64,000 nt of DNA, taken from positions 707,827-771,826 of the forward strand of contig DS995299.1 in assembly GCA_000156155.1 (NCBI GenBank), written 5' to 3'. The notes beneath the pieces were generated by a model. The model made no database searches and was not told the origin of the DNA. It was given only the letters and a program-made list of their open reading frames with translations. This document shows positions 1-8,984 of the stretch, piece by piece. The DNA is from a beta proteobacterium KB13. Lineage in GTDB: Bacteria > Pseudomonadota > Gammaproteobacteria > Burkholderiales > Methylophilaceae. The first letter of the stretch is position 1. Each line of letters starts with the position of its first letter. The translations under genes were made by a program, and so were the position numbers.

Positions 1-491
1 TCTTTTTCAATGACGGTAATAATATTGCCCAAATTTATTTCCGATAGCACTAAAAGATCAGAGACCTCTAAATCTAACCTTCTTGCTCGCATCGCAACCT
101 GTTCAATAGATTCCTCACCCGTTATATAGATTGCAGTAATTTCTTGATTAGGATTTTTTGTCAGAGAAGATAAAGCCTGAATCAATAATGTAGATTTTCC
201 AATGCCTGGATCCCCACCAATCAATGTCACACCTCCAGGGACAAGACCTCCTCCTAAGACTCGATCAAGCTCACTATTGTTGGTTGGATGCCTAAATATC
301 TCATTAATTTCTACTTCATTGATATTAATTAAGTTTGATTTTTTATTTAATGACTTAAAACGTGATGTTGATGTCTGAACTGCTTGTTCTTCCAGACAAT
401 TCCACTCAAAACAATGTGGGCATTGGCCTTGCCACTTTGAAGAATGACCACCACATTGCTGGCACTGGTATAAAGTCTTTGATTTAGCCAT
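1..491 (-). CDS. radA: DNA repair protein RadA, N-terminal part (cut by window edge)
   Basis: RecA-like ATPase that helps process recombination intermediates at branched DNA. Only the first ~163 codons are here; the gene runs off the left edge. The protein starts MAKSKTLYQCQQCGG, giving the family's N-terminal zinc finger (C10, C13, C24, C27), followed by a Walker A motif GGDPGIGKST around residue 92-101 and the start of the RecA-fold core (ITGEES). The start codon lies inside the end of alr (8-base overlap), so the gene is the last visible member of a dnaB-alr-radA run and is probably co-transcribed. Family identity is secure; the KNRFG motif and Lon-like domain are expected further left and cannot be checked here. 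Confidence 0.95.
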   Translation of the reverse strand, partial: MAKSKTLYQCQQCGGHSSKWQGQCPHCFEWNCLEEQAVQTSTSRFKSLNKKSNLININEVEINEIFRHPTNNSELDRVLGGGLVPGGVTLIGGDPGIGKSTLLIQALSSLTKNPNQEITAIYITGEESIEQVAMRARRLDLEVSDLLVLSEINLGNIITVIEK

Positions 492-1557
492 AATTTATAT
501 CAATTGGTACCCTTGATGCTGATGAGATTGCACACAAGAGTTCATAGCCAACTGTTTTCGCATTATTAGCCACCTCATCAACACTCAACTGCTCTCCCCA
601 TAACTCAACCATAGATCCGTAATTTACATTTCCTAGATCAGTAATATCAACCGCCAGCATATCCATAGATACCCTACCCACAGTTTTAGTTTTTATCCCA
701 TCAATCACCACAGGTGTTCCAGTAGGCGCATGCCTTGGATAACCATCCGCATATCCACAAGCCACGGTTGCTATCCTCATATCCTTGTCAGCAATAAAAT
801 CTTCACCATAACCAACACCTTGTCCTTTTTTGATTTCCTGAATAGAAATGACCTCTGAACGAAGAGTCATAACTGGTTTTAAGTCAGGTATCTTTTGTGA
901 AAAATCAAATGGAGTTGCACCGTACAACATAATGCCAGGTCTCACCCAGTCTGCATGAGTCTTATTGTCTGAAATCAGAGCTGCAGAATTTGCAATAGAG
1001 AATGGCTCGTTGAAGTCATTCATAAGTTTTTCAATTTCTTGATATTGTCCATCAGTGCCGTTAGTTTTATCAGCATTTGCAAAATGACTCATAAATACAA
1101 TTTCATTGATACGAACATCATTTTTTAGTTGCTTATATACTTTATTAACGGCATTAATTGAAAAACCAAGTCGATTCATGCCGGTATTAATTTTTAAATG
1201 AATATCAATCTGCTTGTCATGAGGAAGCTGTCTAATTAATGCCAACTGATAATCATTATGGACCACCAAATTAAAATGGTAAGCCGCAGCAATTTTTAGG
1301 TCTTCCTCATCAAAAGCACCTTCTAGCAACAATATTTTTTTATCAAACCCAGCTTCTCTGAGCTCAATTGCATCTTCAATGGTAAGCACAGAAAAAGCAT
1401 CTGCCTCATTAAAGGCTCCTGCCATAAGAGTTAAGCCGTGTCCGTATGCATTAGCTTTGAGTGTCGCCATAATCTTTGATGAGGGAGCTAGAGATCTTAC
1501 ATAATTTAAATTATGTTTCGCATTATCAAGATTAATTAGAGCTTTTAAAGGGCGCAT
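484..1557 (-). CDS. alr: Alanine racemase
   Basis: PLP enzyme that interconverts L- and D-alanine in the cytoplasm, supplying D-Ala for peptidoglycan. The 357-residue length is normal. The PLP lysine is K34 in MATLKANAYGHG and the second catalytic base is Y269 in ACGYADGYPR. An N-terminal TIM-barrel and a C-terminal beta domain are expected from the family. The ATG overlaps the dnaB stop by one base (TAATG), and the 3' end overlaps radA. dnaB-alr is a common pairing in beta- and gammaproteobacteria. No promoter of its own is visible, so it is probably read from upstream. Confidence 0.97.
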   Translation of the reverse strand: MRPLKALINLDNAKHNLNYVRSLAPSSKIMATLKANAYGHGLTLMAGAFNEADAFSVLTIEDAIELREAGFDKKILLLEGAFDEEDLKIAAAYHFNLVVHNDYQLALIRQLPHDKQIDIHLKINTGMNRLGFSINAVNKVYKQLKNDVRINEIVFMSHFANADKTNGTDGQYQEIEKLMNDFNEPFSIANSAALISDNKTHADWVRPGIMLYGATPFDFSQKIPDLKPVMTLRSEVISIQEIKKGQGVGYGEDFIADKDMRIATVACGYADGYPRHAPTGTPVVIDGIKTKTVGRVSMDMLAVDITDLGNVNYGSMVELWGEQLSVDEVANNAKTVGYELLCAISSASRVPIDINYG

Positions 1558-2933
1558 TATTCTGGAATTTCATAACCAACAGGATTGGCATAATTTTCAA
1601 ATTTAGTATATTCACCCAAAAATGTTAATTTCACCCTACCAACAGGACCGTTTCTTTGCTTAGCTAAAATAATTTCAGCTATTCCCTTGTCCGGCGTTTC
1701 AGGGTTGTAAACTTCATCACGATAGATAAACATAATGACATCTGCATCCTGCTCAATCGCGCCTGATTCTCTTAAATCTGACATGACCGGTCGCTTGTCA
1801 GGTCTTTGCTCCACACTTCGGTTCAATTGGGATAAAGCGATAACTGGGACGTTCAGTTCCTTAGCTAATGCTTTTAAGGATCGTGAAATTTCAGATATCT
1901 CGGTAGCTCTATTTTCAGTCGAACCAGCTGAGCCCATTAATTGCAAATAATCAATCACTATAAGACCCAATCTGCCGCACTGTTTATGGAGTCTTCTGGC
2001 TCGAGCTCGAACTTCATATGGGTTTAATGCAGATCCTTCATCAATAAAAATTGGTGCTTCGTTTAATTGACCAAGAGCATAGGATAATTTCTCCCAATCG
2101 TTATCATCAAGTTGACCTGTTCTCATCTTATGTTGATTTAACTTACCCACAGAACCAATTAACCTTGAAACAAGTTGTGTTGAAGCCATTTCCATAGAAA
2201 ACACCGCCGTTGGCAAACCAGTGTCAACAGAAACATATTCACACATGTTCAAAGCAAGAGAAGTTTTACCCATGGATGGACGACCTGCAATGATAATTAA
2301 GTCGCCCGGTTGCAAGCCTGAGGTCATCATGTCCAGATCCTTATAACCAGTAGGGATTCCAGTCACATCGGATGGATTATCTCTTTGAAATAACTGGTCA
2401 ATTCTTTCAGCTACCTGAGGTAATAACTCTTTAATATCAGTAAAACCGATACGATCATTTTTACCAGCCTCAGCGATTTGGAAAATTTTTGACTCAGACT
2501 CATCTAGGAGTTGTTGAGCATCTCTTCCTTGTGGAGATAAGGCATTATCAACGATATCCGTACCAACTTCAACTAGATTGCGCATGATTGATCGCTCTCT
2601 AATAATCTGCGCATATCCTCTAATGTTTGCAGCCGTAGGTGTGCTTTCAGCAAGAAGGCCCAAATACTCAAGGCCGCCAACTGTATTTAATTCTGAATTC
2701 GATTCAAGAGACTCACCAACAGTGACAATATCAGCAGGCTGCGATCTTTCAATAAGTCGATGAATGTGTTGATAGATAATTTGATGATCTTGTCTATAAA
2801 AATCTGTAACAGAGACTATATCTGCAACTTTATCCAGCGCTTCATTATCAATCAACAGGCCTCCTAGTAAGGACTGTTCAGCCTCTAGTGAATGGGGTGG
2901 AAGTCTTAATTTATTAATTGAATCATCGGCCAT
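1557..2933 (-). CDS. dnaB: Replicative DNA helicase DnaB
   Basis: Hexameric helicase that unwinds DNA at the replication fork. The 458-residue protein has the N-terminal primase-interaction domain (about 1-150), a linker, and a RecA-like core with Walker A GRPSMGKTS at 217-225 and Walker B LIVIDYLQLM near 330. No intein or frameshift is present. It lies directly after the rpsF-priB-rpsR-rplI ribosomal operon, the conserved proteobacterial arrangement, but a clear terminator hairpin (2952-2976) separates them, so it is read either by read-through or from a promoter in the 57-base gap. alr follows with a 1-base overlap. Confidence 0.98.
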   Translation of the reverse strand: MADDSINKLRLPPHSLEAEQSLLGGLLIDNEALDKVADIVSVTDFYRQDHQIIYQHIHRLIERSQPADIVTVGESLESNSELNTVGGLEYLGLLAESTPTAANIRGYAQIIRERSIMRNLVEVGTDIVDNALSPQGRDAQQLLDESESKIFQIAEAGKNDRIGFTDIKELLPQVAERIDQLFQRDNPSDVTGIPTGYKDLDMMTSGLQPGDLIIIAGRPSMGKTSLALNMCEYVSVDTGLPTAVFSMEMASTQLVSRLIGSVGKLNQHKMRTGQLDDNDWEKLSYALGQLNEAPIFIDEGSALNPYEVRARARRLHKQCGRLGLIVIDYLQLMGSAGSTENRATEISEISRSLKALAKELNVPVIALSQLNRSVEQRPDKRPVMSDLRESGAIEQDADVIMFIYRDEVYNPETPDKGIAEIILAKQRNGPVGRVKLTFLGEYTKFENYANPVGYEIPE

Positions 2934-2951
2934 TAATTGATTATAAACGAT

Positions 2952-2976
2952 AAAAAAAAGGCTGCCACTGGCAGCC
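2952..2976 (-). terminator. Intrinsic terminator after rplI
   Basis: A perfect 7-bp stem, GGCTGCC pairing with GGCAGCC around a 3-base loop (2960-2976), is followed on the minus strand by eight T residues (2952-2959). It sits between rplI and dnaB and should end the rpsF-rplI transcript, lowering expression of dnaB relative to the ribosomal proteins. Confidence 0.9.
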
Positions 2977-2990
2977 CAAAAAAATAATTT

Positions 2991-3443
2991 TTATTCAGTT
3001 TCTCCGAGAACAGAGACCGTAATTTCAACAACAACATCGGCATGAAGAGCGATCGATACTTTGTGATCGCCAACAATTTTCAATGGGCCGTCTGGCATTC
3101 TAATTTCAGATTTTGTGACTTCATGGCCAGCCTTAACTAGTTCTTCAGCAATGTCAAAATTCGTTACAGACCCAAATAATTTACCATCCACGCCTGCCTT
3201 TTGAGTTACTTGCAATGTAAAACCATCTAATTTTTTAGCGCGATCTTGCGCTGACTTAAGTAAAGCCGCCTGTTGTTTTTCAAACTCGGCTTTTTTAGCC
3301 TCAAATTCAGCCATGTTAGACTCTGTAGCTCTTTTTGCTTTGCCTTGAGGAATTAAAAAGTTTCTACCATAACCGTCTTTGACTTTAACCACATCACCAA
3401 GGTTACCTAAGTTAGCAATTTTTTCTAATAATATAACTTGCAT
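2991..3443 (-). CDS. rplI: 50S ribosomal protein L9
   Basis: Large-subunit protein with two globular domains joined by a long helix. The start [36 protein letters not shown] is the family signature (N-terminal domain, rRNA binding). The central helix is rich in K/E/A (about 45-75) and the C-terminal domain ends near residue 150, the normal length. It is the last gene of the rpsF-priB-rpsR-rplI operon; a strong terminator follows 15 bases after the stop. Confidence 0.98.
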   Translation of the reverse strand: MQVILLEKIANLGNLGDVVKVKDGYGRNFLIPQGKAKRATESNMAEFEAKKAEFEKQQAALLKSAQDRAKKLDGFTLQVTQKAGVDGKLFGSVTNFDIAEELVKAGHEVTKSEIRMPDGPLKIVGDHKVSIALHADVVVEITVSVLGETE

Positions 3444-3453
3444 GCCTATCTCC

Positions 3454-3681
3454 TTAATGTTTGTCAGTGTATGGAAGAAGCGCTAGGAATCGAGCACGCT
3501 TTACAGCTGTCGTTAACTGTCTTTGGTAGCGAGCTTTTGTGCCAGTAATTCTAGCTGGAATAATCTTACCATTCTCTAAAATGAAGTCTTTCAGCAAATC
3601 AACATCTTTGTAATCAACTTCTTTGATACCTTCTGCTGAAAAGCGACAGTATCTTCTTCTTCTTATCATATCTCTTGCCAT
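3454..3681 (-). CDS. rpsR: 30S ribosomal protein S18
   Basis: Small-subunit protein of the platform that forms a heterodimer with S6. The 75-residue length is typical. It carries the basic RRRRYCRF start, the [26 protein letters not shown] core and the [16 protein letters not shown]-terminus. It lies between priB (one-base gap) and rplI (10-base gap) in the classic operon. Confidence 0.98.
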   Translation of the reverse strand: MARDMIRRRRYCRFSAEGIKEVDYKDVDLLKDFILENGKIIPARITGTKARYQRQLTTAVKRARFLALLPYTDKH

Positions 3682-3682
3682 A

Positions 3683-3970
3683 TCATTTACTCCTTAACTT
3701 GTATTCTTGTATATGAAATATTAGATGATTGGATTTTTTTGATTTTCTATCTAAAAAACCTTTAAATTGGTAAGTTTCGTTTATCGTCAAATCTTCTTTT
3801 ACCAAATCACCAATCATTACTGCGTTTATTTCAAATTCAACAAATTTAAAAAAATTTTTTTTACTTGAATCTTCAAAATGGATTATTAAGTTTCTGATTG
3901 GAACGTTTGCTGGTGAGTATCTAATATCATCTAAACCTAACACCTTTCCAGTCAACACTAATTCATTCAA
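3683..3970 (-). CDS. priB: Primosomal replication protein N (PriB)
   Basis: Small OB-fold, SSB-like protein that assists PriA-dependent restart of replication forks. The 95 residues show the single-strand-binding-like pattern ([13 protein letters not shown] at the start, followed by [15 protein letters not shown] and [10 protein letters not shown]). It overlaps the rpsF stop by ATGA (4 bases) and is followed by rpsR, the position typical of priB in beta/gammaproteobacteria. Position and fold pattern together make the call; sequence conservation in this family is low. Confidence 0.88.
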   Translation of the reverse strand: MNELVLTGKVLGLDDIRYSPANVPIRNLIIHFEDSSKKNFFKFVEFEINAVMIGDLVKEDLTINETYQFKGFLDRKSKKSNHLIFHIQEYKLRSK

Positions 3971-4353
3971 GATTCGCTAGTTTCCTCTTCCTTTTTTTCA
4001 ACTGTTTCTTTATCACCAACGATTGTTTTCGATTTTTCCTCTTTCATCATCGGAGATGGCGCAGTCACTGCGTTTTTAGTTGCGAAAGTAAGGTGTCTTA
4101 AAACAGCATCATTAAATTTGAATGATGTCTCTAGCTCTTCAAGTGTTTTTTGATCACATTCAATATTCATTAAAACATAATGAGCTTTATGAATTTTTTG
4201 AATTGGATACGCTAACTGTCTTCTTCCCCAGTCTTCAAGACGGTGGATGTTGCCAGAGTTTGTTTTTAGGAGGGTTTGATATCGCTCGATCATCGCAGGA
4301 ACTTGTTCGCTTTGATCAGGATGAACGATAAATACAACTTCGTAATGTCGCAT
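3967..4353 (-). CDS. rpsF: 30S ribosomal protein S6
   Basis: Small-subunit platform protein that pairs with S18. The sequence starts [25 protein letters not shown] and holds [28 protein letters not shown], both diagnostic for S6. The 128-residue length includes an acidic C-terminal tail (KEEETSES). It is the first gene of the operon, preceded by a good sigma-70 promoter and a leader hairpin, with a GAGGAAAC ribosome-binding site. Confidence 0.98.
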   Translation of the reverse strand: MRHYEVVFIVHPDQSEQVPAMIERYQTLLKTNSGNIHRLEDWGRRQLAYPIQKIHKAHYVLMNIECDQKTLEELETSFKFNDAVLRHLTFATKNAVTAPSPMMKEEKSKTIVGDKETVEKKEEETSES

Positions 4354-4373
4354 AGTGTTTCCTCTTGGTTATA

Positions 4374-4397
4374 GCCTCCAGTCAAATGCTGTGAGGC
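4374..4397 (-). promoter_or_regulatory. Hairpin in the rpsF mRNA leader (possible S6:S18 feedback site)
   Basis: The transcript leader can form GCCTC/GAGGC plus CAG/CTG, separated by one bulged base, closing a 7-base loop. It starts soon after the predicted start of transcription and ends about 20 bases before the rpsF ATG. Autoregulation of this operon by the S6:S18 dimer through a leader hairpin is known in other bacteria, but the usual CCG bulge motif is not evident here, so the role is inferred from position only. Confidence 0.4.
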
Positions 4398-4414
4398 AAG
4401 GATTAAAAAGGCAA

Positions 4415-4442
4415 ATTATACTAACATTTTAGAGAATATCAA
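4415..4442 (-). promoter_or_regulatory. Sigma-70 promoter of the rpsF operon
   Basis: On the minus strand there is a -35 box TTGATA (4437-4442), a 16-base spacer and a perfect -10 box TATAAT (4415-4420). Transcription should start near 4408, about 55 bases ahead of rpsF. The -35 box sits only 15 bases after the uvrB stop codon. Confidence 0.75.
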
Positions 4443-4457
4443 TAAAAAAAATTGAAT

Positions 4458-6506
4458 TTATGACATATGATCTTTTAGATTGGGTCCATACACCTTTATT
4501 TTTAAAAACTTTATTTCATCCCTAATCTCAGCTGCTTTTTCAAATTCTAAATTTTTTGAAAACTTCTGCATACTTTTTTCAAGTTTAGAAATTTCTTTAA
4601 TCAATTTTGGTTCGGTTAAATCTTCATATTTTCTATATTTTTTACGTTCACTTTGACTAATCTTAAAGGATTCTGTGTCTATTTCTTTTTCAATAATATC
4701 TTTAATTTTTTTTCGTACCCCGGCAGGAGTGATATTATTTTCTGTATTGTAGGCAATTTGTCGCTCACGCCTGCGAGTCATTTCCTTGATGGCGGACTTC
4801 ATGCTCTTGGTTTCAGTATTTGCATAAAATATTACCCTTCCATCTAGGTTTCTTGCTGCCCTCCCCGCTGTTTGAATTAAAGAGCGCTCAGACCTCAAAA
4901 AACCTTCTTTATCTGCATCTAAAACTGCAACCAATCCAACCTCAGGGATATCAAGACCTTCTCTCAGAAGATTAATGCCAACAAGAACATCGAATTCTTT
5001 TAAGCGAAGATCTCGAATAATCTCGACACGTTCCACAGTGTCAATATCTGAATGTAAATATTTCACCTTAATGCCATTTTCAATTAAATAATCAGTTAAA
5101 TCTTCTGCCATCCTTTTTGTGAGTGTGGTGACCAACACCCTGTTTTCCTGTTCAATGGTTTTTTTTATCTCGCCTAAAAGATGATCAACCTGCGAGTCTG
5201 CTGGATATACTTCTATCGCAGGATCCACCAAGCCGGTTGGTCGAGCAACCTGTTCCACGATGATTTTTGAGTGCTTATCTTCATAATCTGCTGGAGTTGC
5301 CGAGACAAAAACACATTGCTTCATAAGGTTTTCAAACTCCTCAAATTTTAATGGGCGATTATCCATGGCGGACGGCAATCTAAACCCAAAATCAACCAGA
5401 TTCTCTTTTCTAGCCCTATCCCCTTTATACATCCCCCCCACCTGAGGGATCGTAACGTGGCTTTCATCAAAAAACATTAAGGTATTGTCAGGTAGGTAAT
5501 CAATTAATGTAGGGGGCGCTTCTCCTGGGCCCCTTCCTGATAAATGCCTTGAATAGTTTTCTATCCCCTTACAAAAACCAATTTCATTCAACATCTCAAT
5601 ATCAAATTTTGTTCTTTGTTCAATACGCTGTGCTTCAACCAGTCTTTTTTCTTTGAGGTAAAAATTCACCCGGTCATGGAGCTCTACTTTAATCTTTTCA
5701 ATAGCATTCACTACGGTTTGTCGGGGGGTGACATAGTGACTTGATGGGTAAACCGTAAATCTTTTGATTTTATTAAACAGTTGGCCAGTTAGCGGATCGA
5801 ATAGAGTGAGACTTTCAACCTCATCGTCAAACATCGAGATCCGTAACGCAGTTTCTGAGTTTTCAGCTGGGAATATATCAATCACATCTCCACGGACGCG
5901 GAATGTTCCTCTTGCAAAATCAAAATCATTTCGATCGTATTGCATCGAGACAAGTCTTTGCACAATATTTCTTTGCAAGATTTTTTCTCCAGACTGAATA
6001 TGCAGCACCATTCCTTGGTAATCAACTGGGTCGCCAATTCCATAAATGGCTGAAACCGAAGCAATAATAATAGAATCGTCGCGTTCTAAAAGTGCTTTAG
6101 TTGCAGAGAGTCGCATTTGTTCAATATGGTCGTTAATGCTCGAATCTTTTTCAATAAAAAGGTCTCTGGCAGGAACGTAAGCCTCAGGTTGGTAATAATC
6201 GTAGTAGGAAACAAAATATTCAACGGAATTATTTGGAAAAAATTCTTTGAATTCAGAATACAATTGCGCCGCCAAAGTTTTATTTGGCGCCATCACGATG
6301 GCAGGCCTTCCTGTTTGAGCAATAACATTTGCAATCGTGAATGTTTTTCCAGAGCCTGTCACCCCAAGCAATGTTTGAAACTTCTCATTGCGATTAATAC
6401 CATCTATCAGTTGCTCAATAGCTTTTGGCTGATCTCCTGATGGCTCAAACGGAAGAGCTAACTCATATGGACTGTTTGGATATTTTTTAAACTCGACTTC
6501 ATTCAT
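4458..6506 (-). CDS. uvrB: UvrABC excinuclease subunit B
   Basis: Damage-verifying ATPase of nucleotide excision repair; loaded by UvrA, it recruits UvrC. The 682 residues include Walker A GVTGSGKT (48-55), the beta-hairpin [12 protein letters not shown] (about 101-112) that inserts between strands, helicase motifs ([17 protein letters not shown]) and the C-terminal UVR domain ([11 protein letters not shown]) that contacts UvrC. Length is normal. It is a single gene, divergent from the protease at 6563. Confidence 0.98.
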   Translation of the reverse strand: MNEVEFKKYPNSPYELALPFEPSGDQPKAIEQLIDGINRNEKFQTLLGVTGSGKTFTIANVIAQTGRPAIVMAPNKTLAAQLYSEFKEFFPNNSVEYFVSYYDYYQPEAYVPARDLFIEKDSSINDHIEQMRLSATKALLERDDSIIIASVSAIYGIGDPVDYQGMVLHIQSGEKILQRNIVQRLVSMQYDRNDFDFARGTFRVRGDVIDIFPAENSETALRISMFDDEVESLTLFDPLTGQLFNKIKRFTVYPSSHYVTPRQTVVNAIEKIKVELHDRVNFYLKEKRLVEAQRIEQRTKFDIEMLNEIGFCKGIENYSRHLSGRGPGEAPPTLIDYLPDNTLMFFDESHVTIPQVGGMYKGDRARKENLVDFGFRLPSAMDNRPLKFEEFENLMKQCVFVSATPADYEDKHSKIIVEQVARPTGLVDPAIEVYPADSQVDHLLGEIKKTIEQENRVLVTTLTKRMAEDLTDYLIENGIKVKYLHSDIDTVERVEIIRDLRLKEFDVLVGINLLREGLDIPEVGLVAVLDADKEGFLRSERSLIQTAGRAARNLDGRVIFYANTETKSMKSAIKEMTRRRERQIAYNTENNITPAGVRKKIKDIIEKEIDTESFKISQSERKKYRKYEDLTEPKLIKEISKLEKSMQKFSKNLEFEKAAEIRDEIKFLKIKVYGPNLKDHMS

Positions 6507-6562
6507 AAACTATAAATATTATCAGCAAAAGAACTTTATAGTCTCAGTTCAGTCATTAAAAG

Positions 6563-7546
6563 ATGAAAAATTTAATATTATCTCTCATTCTTTTATCAAC
6601 AACTGCAGCAGCCTACGATCAAGCCGCATTAATGCACGCTTACAACTCTGTGGTGATGATTAGAGGGTATCAAGAAAATGGTTCACTTGGGTATGGGTCC
6701 GGCGTAATTGTTGGTGAAAATGAAATTGTTACTAACTGTCATGTGCTTCGCGGTACAAAAAAACCTTGGGTATCTCAAGGAGATACAACTTACTCAATTG
6801 TTTCGGTTAAATCAAATTCATGGCACGATCTGTGCCTGTTAGAAGTTCATAATCTAAATCGAACGCCAATACCATTAGGTACTTCGGTGTTAAATAAAAA
6901 TGATGAGGTGGTAGGTATCGGACACTCAAATGGTGCGCCTGTGCCATTAACTATTGGCGGGTTAATTATTGCAACTTACCCAAATCAAAATGGTAACCTT
7001 ATTCTTTCCAGCGCTAAATTTCGCTTAGGTGCTAGTGGTAGTGGGCTGTTTAATATGAATGGTGAGCTTGTTGGCATTAATACCTTTAAGACCACAGGTT
7101 ATGGAACCTATTATGCCGTTCCTGTTGAATGGCTAAAGGAGCTCATGGCTAAGAAAGAGTTTGATGACTTTCCGATTGATGGAAAGGCTCTTTGGGAGGA
7201 AGATGAGGAAAAAAAACCTTACTATTTAAGAATTGCAGTACCCAAAGCAAAAATGGAGTGGGAAAAAGTCGTACCGTTAGCTAAAGAGTGGACGAAAACG
7301 GAGCCTAATAATACGGAAGCATGGTATGAGCTTGGGTATGCTTATTTGTCTATGGAAAAATATATTGAAGCAAAAGAGGCATTCATAAAATCGAATCAAT
7401 GCGACAAAAATAACATTGATCCGTTATTTGAGTTAGCAAAATTGTTTAAAGAAGATGACCCTACTGTAGCTTACGCATACTATCAAAAATTAAATCAAAT
7501 AAATTTGGATAAGGCGCTAGAAATAAAAGATCTTTTTGAGAAATAA
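6563..7546 (+). CDS. Secreted trypsin-like serine protease with C-terminal TPR repeats
   Basis: The first ~17 residues (MKNLILSLILLSTTAAA) form a signal peptide, so the protein is probably periplasmic. Residues ~20-190 form a chymotrypsin/Deg-like fold with a full triad: H60 (TNCHVL), D89 (HDLCLLEV) and S158 (GASGSGLF). Instead of the PDZ domain found in DegP-type proteases, residues ~230-327 carry at least two tetratricopeptide repeats (AWYELGYAYLSMEKYIEAKEA and a degenerate second copy). The substrate is unknown; the TPRs may present substrates or partners. It stands alone between divergent uvrB and the downstream aminotransferase. Protease fold is confident; biological role is not. Confidence 0.85.
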   Translation: MKNLILSLILLSTTAAAYDQAALMHAYNSVVMIRGYQENGSLGYGSGVIVGENEIVTNCHVLRGTKKPWVSQGDTTYSIVSVKSNSWHDLCLLEVHNLNRTPIPLGTSVLNKNDEVVGIGHSNGAPVPLTIGGLIIATYPNQNGNLILSSAKFRLGASGSGLFNMNGELVGINTFKTTGYGTYYAVPVEWLKELMAKKEFDDFPIDGKALWEEDEEKKPYYLRIAVPKAKMEWEKVVPLAKEWTKTEPNNTEAWYELGYAYLSMEKYIEAKEAFIKSNQCDKNNIDPLFELAKLFKEDDPTVAYAYYQKLNQINLDKALEIKDLFEK

Positions 7547-7612
7547 TTCTTCACGCGTAGTCAATTATTTTGTAGAATCTTAATCTTTAACACTTTAATT
7601 TTAAAACTTACC

Positions 7613-8821
7613 TTGTCCGACAATATTACTTTATCTTCTGCTGTCCAACGTATCAAAGAATCCCCTACTCTTGCCGTCACTGCAAAAGCCTCATTATTAA
7701 AGTCAAAGGGAATAGACATTATTGGTTTAGCAGCAGGCGAGCCTGATTTTGATACTCCTGAGTTTATTAAACAGGGTGCTATCCAAGCTATCAATGATGG
7801 TAAAACAAAATATACACCGGTCGGTGGCATACCCTCATTAAAAAATGCCATTATTGATAAATTTAAAAATGACAACGGCCTAAGTTACAAGGCAGAAGAA
7901 ATTGTTGTCGGTGTTGGTGGTAAACAGTGTATTTTTAATTTATGTTTATCTGTTTTAGATGCTGGTGATGAAGTTGTGATCCCTGCACCGTATTGGGTTT
8001 CATATGAAGACATTGCTGTCCTCACCGGTGCTGAAGCAAAAATTATTTCAACAACTATTGAAGATAATTTTAAAATCACTGCAGAACAACTAGATACAGC
8101 CCTCACAGAGAAAACAAAGTTAGTTTTTTTAAACTCACCTTCAAATCCAACAGGGTCTGTTTACACAAAAGAAGAATTACTTCAACTGGCAACAGTCCTT
8201 CATAAATATCCAAACGTGATCATTGCCTCCGACGACATTTATGAACATATTAATTTAAATGATCAAGATTTTAATAATATTGTGATGGTAGATCCTAGTT
8301 TAAAAGATAGGTCAGTCATTCTTAATGGTGTATCTAAAGCCTATTCTATGACTGGATGGCGAATTGGTTATGCTGCTGGACCAATAAAAATTATTAAAGC
8401 CATGACGAAATTACAATCACAGTCAACTTCTAACCCGTCATCTATATCACAGGCTGCTGCTGAAACAGCCTTAAGAGGTAATAATGAATGTATTTCCGAA
8501 ATGGTCAAGGAATTTAAGCTCAGACATACTTATGTTGTTGAAAATATAAACAGTATTAACGGATTAAGCTGCATTCCAGCAGAGGGTGCTTTCTATGCAT
8601 TTCCTTATGCTCAAGATGCGATAGATCGGTTGTTTAAAGCGAATGTGATTTCAAAAAATAACGATATCGGATTCTGTGAATACCTATTAGATAAAGCCAA
8701 TGTAGCTGTTGTTCCTGGATCAGCTTTTGGTGCTGAAGGTTATTTTAGGTTATCGTTTGCCACCTCTATGGAAAATTTAGTTGAGGCTATTTCACGAATT
8801 AAAAAAGCAGTAGAAATTTAA
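7613..8821 (+). CDS. aspC: Class I aminotransferase, aspartate aminotransferase (AspC type I-beta)
   Basis: PLP enzyme that transfers the amino group between aspartate/glutamate and their keto acids; relatives can also act on prephenate. The 402 residues have the GEPDFDTP substrate-binding loop, SPSNPTG, and the PLP lysine K242 in NGVSKAYSMTGWRIGY. R250 follows in the motif and a C-terminal YFRLSFATS supplies the carboxylate-binding arginine. Homology places the start at a TTG codon (7613) with no clear ribosome-binding site; no upstream ATG fits. Exact substrate range cannot be told from sequence. Confidence 0.9.
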   Translation: MSDNITLSSAVQRIKESPTLAVTAKASLLKSKGIDIIGLAAGEPDFDTPEFIKQGAIQAINDGKTKYTPVGGIPSLKNAIIDKFKNDNGLSYKAEEIVVGVGGKQCIFNLCLSVLDAGDEVVIPAPYWVSYEDIAVLTGAEAKIISTTIEDNFKITAEQLDTALTEKTKLVFLNSPSNPTGSVYTKEELLQLATVLHKYPNVIIASDDIYEHINLNDQDFNNIVMVDPSLKDRSVILNGVSKAYSMTGWRIGYAAGPIKIIKAMTKLQSQSTSNPSSISQAAAETALRGNNECISEMVKEFKLRHTYVVENINSINGLSCIPAEGAFYAFPYAQDAIDRLFKANVISKNNDIGFCEYLLDKANVAVVPGSAFGAEGYFRLSFATSMENLVEAISRIKKAVEI

Positions 8822-8833
8822 TTGTATTTCATA

Positions 8834-8862
8834 TTGACCAAAAGCTATTTTCTGTTTACCAT
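8834..8862 (+). promoter_or_regulatory. Promoter of tRNA-Asn
   Basis: TTGACC (8834-8839), a 17-base spacer and TACCAT (8857-8862) precede the tRNA by 11 bases. The spacing fits a sigma-70 promoter with a start just ahead of the mature 5' end. Confidence 0.6.
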
Positions 8863-8873
8863 CTCACTTCTCT

Positions 8874-8949
8874 TCCCCAATAGCTCAGTCGGTAGAGCAA
8901 CGGACTGTTAATCCGTGTGTCCCTGGTTCGAGCCCAGGTTGGGGAGCCA
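8874..8949 (+). tRNA. tRNA-Asn (anticodon GTT)
   Basis: The 76-base sequence folds as a cloverleaf. The acceptor stem TCCCCAA pairs with TTGGGGA, the anticodon stem ACGGA/TCCGT closes the loop CTGTTAA with GTT at 8907-8909, and the T arm holds GGTTCGAGCC. The CCA end is encoded (8947-8949). It is a single tRNA, not part of a cluster, and is followed by a strong terminator. Confidence 0.98.
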
Positions 8950-8954
8950 AATTC

Positions 8955-8984
8955 AAAGCCACATCACCTGATGTGGCTTTTTTT
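8955..8984 (+). terminator. Terminator after tRNA-Asn
   Basis: Perfect inverted repeat AAAGCCACATCA / TGATGTGGCTTT (8955-8980), followed by a run of seven T on the plus strand (8978-8984). It lies between the tRNA and the converging antiporter gene, whose stop codon is at 8983-8985. The plus-strand side has the T run; the minus-strand side does not. Confidence 0.9.

Noticed and set aside
1735-1950. Plus-strand open frame inside dnaB
   Set aside because: It is a shadow of the well-conserved dnaB on the other strand, with no ribosome-binding site or recognisable sequence; the same holds for similar frames inside uvrB, gyrA, purF, rnr and others.
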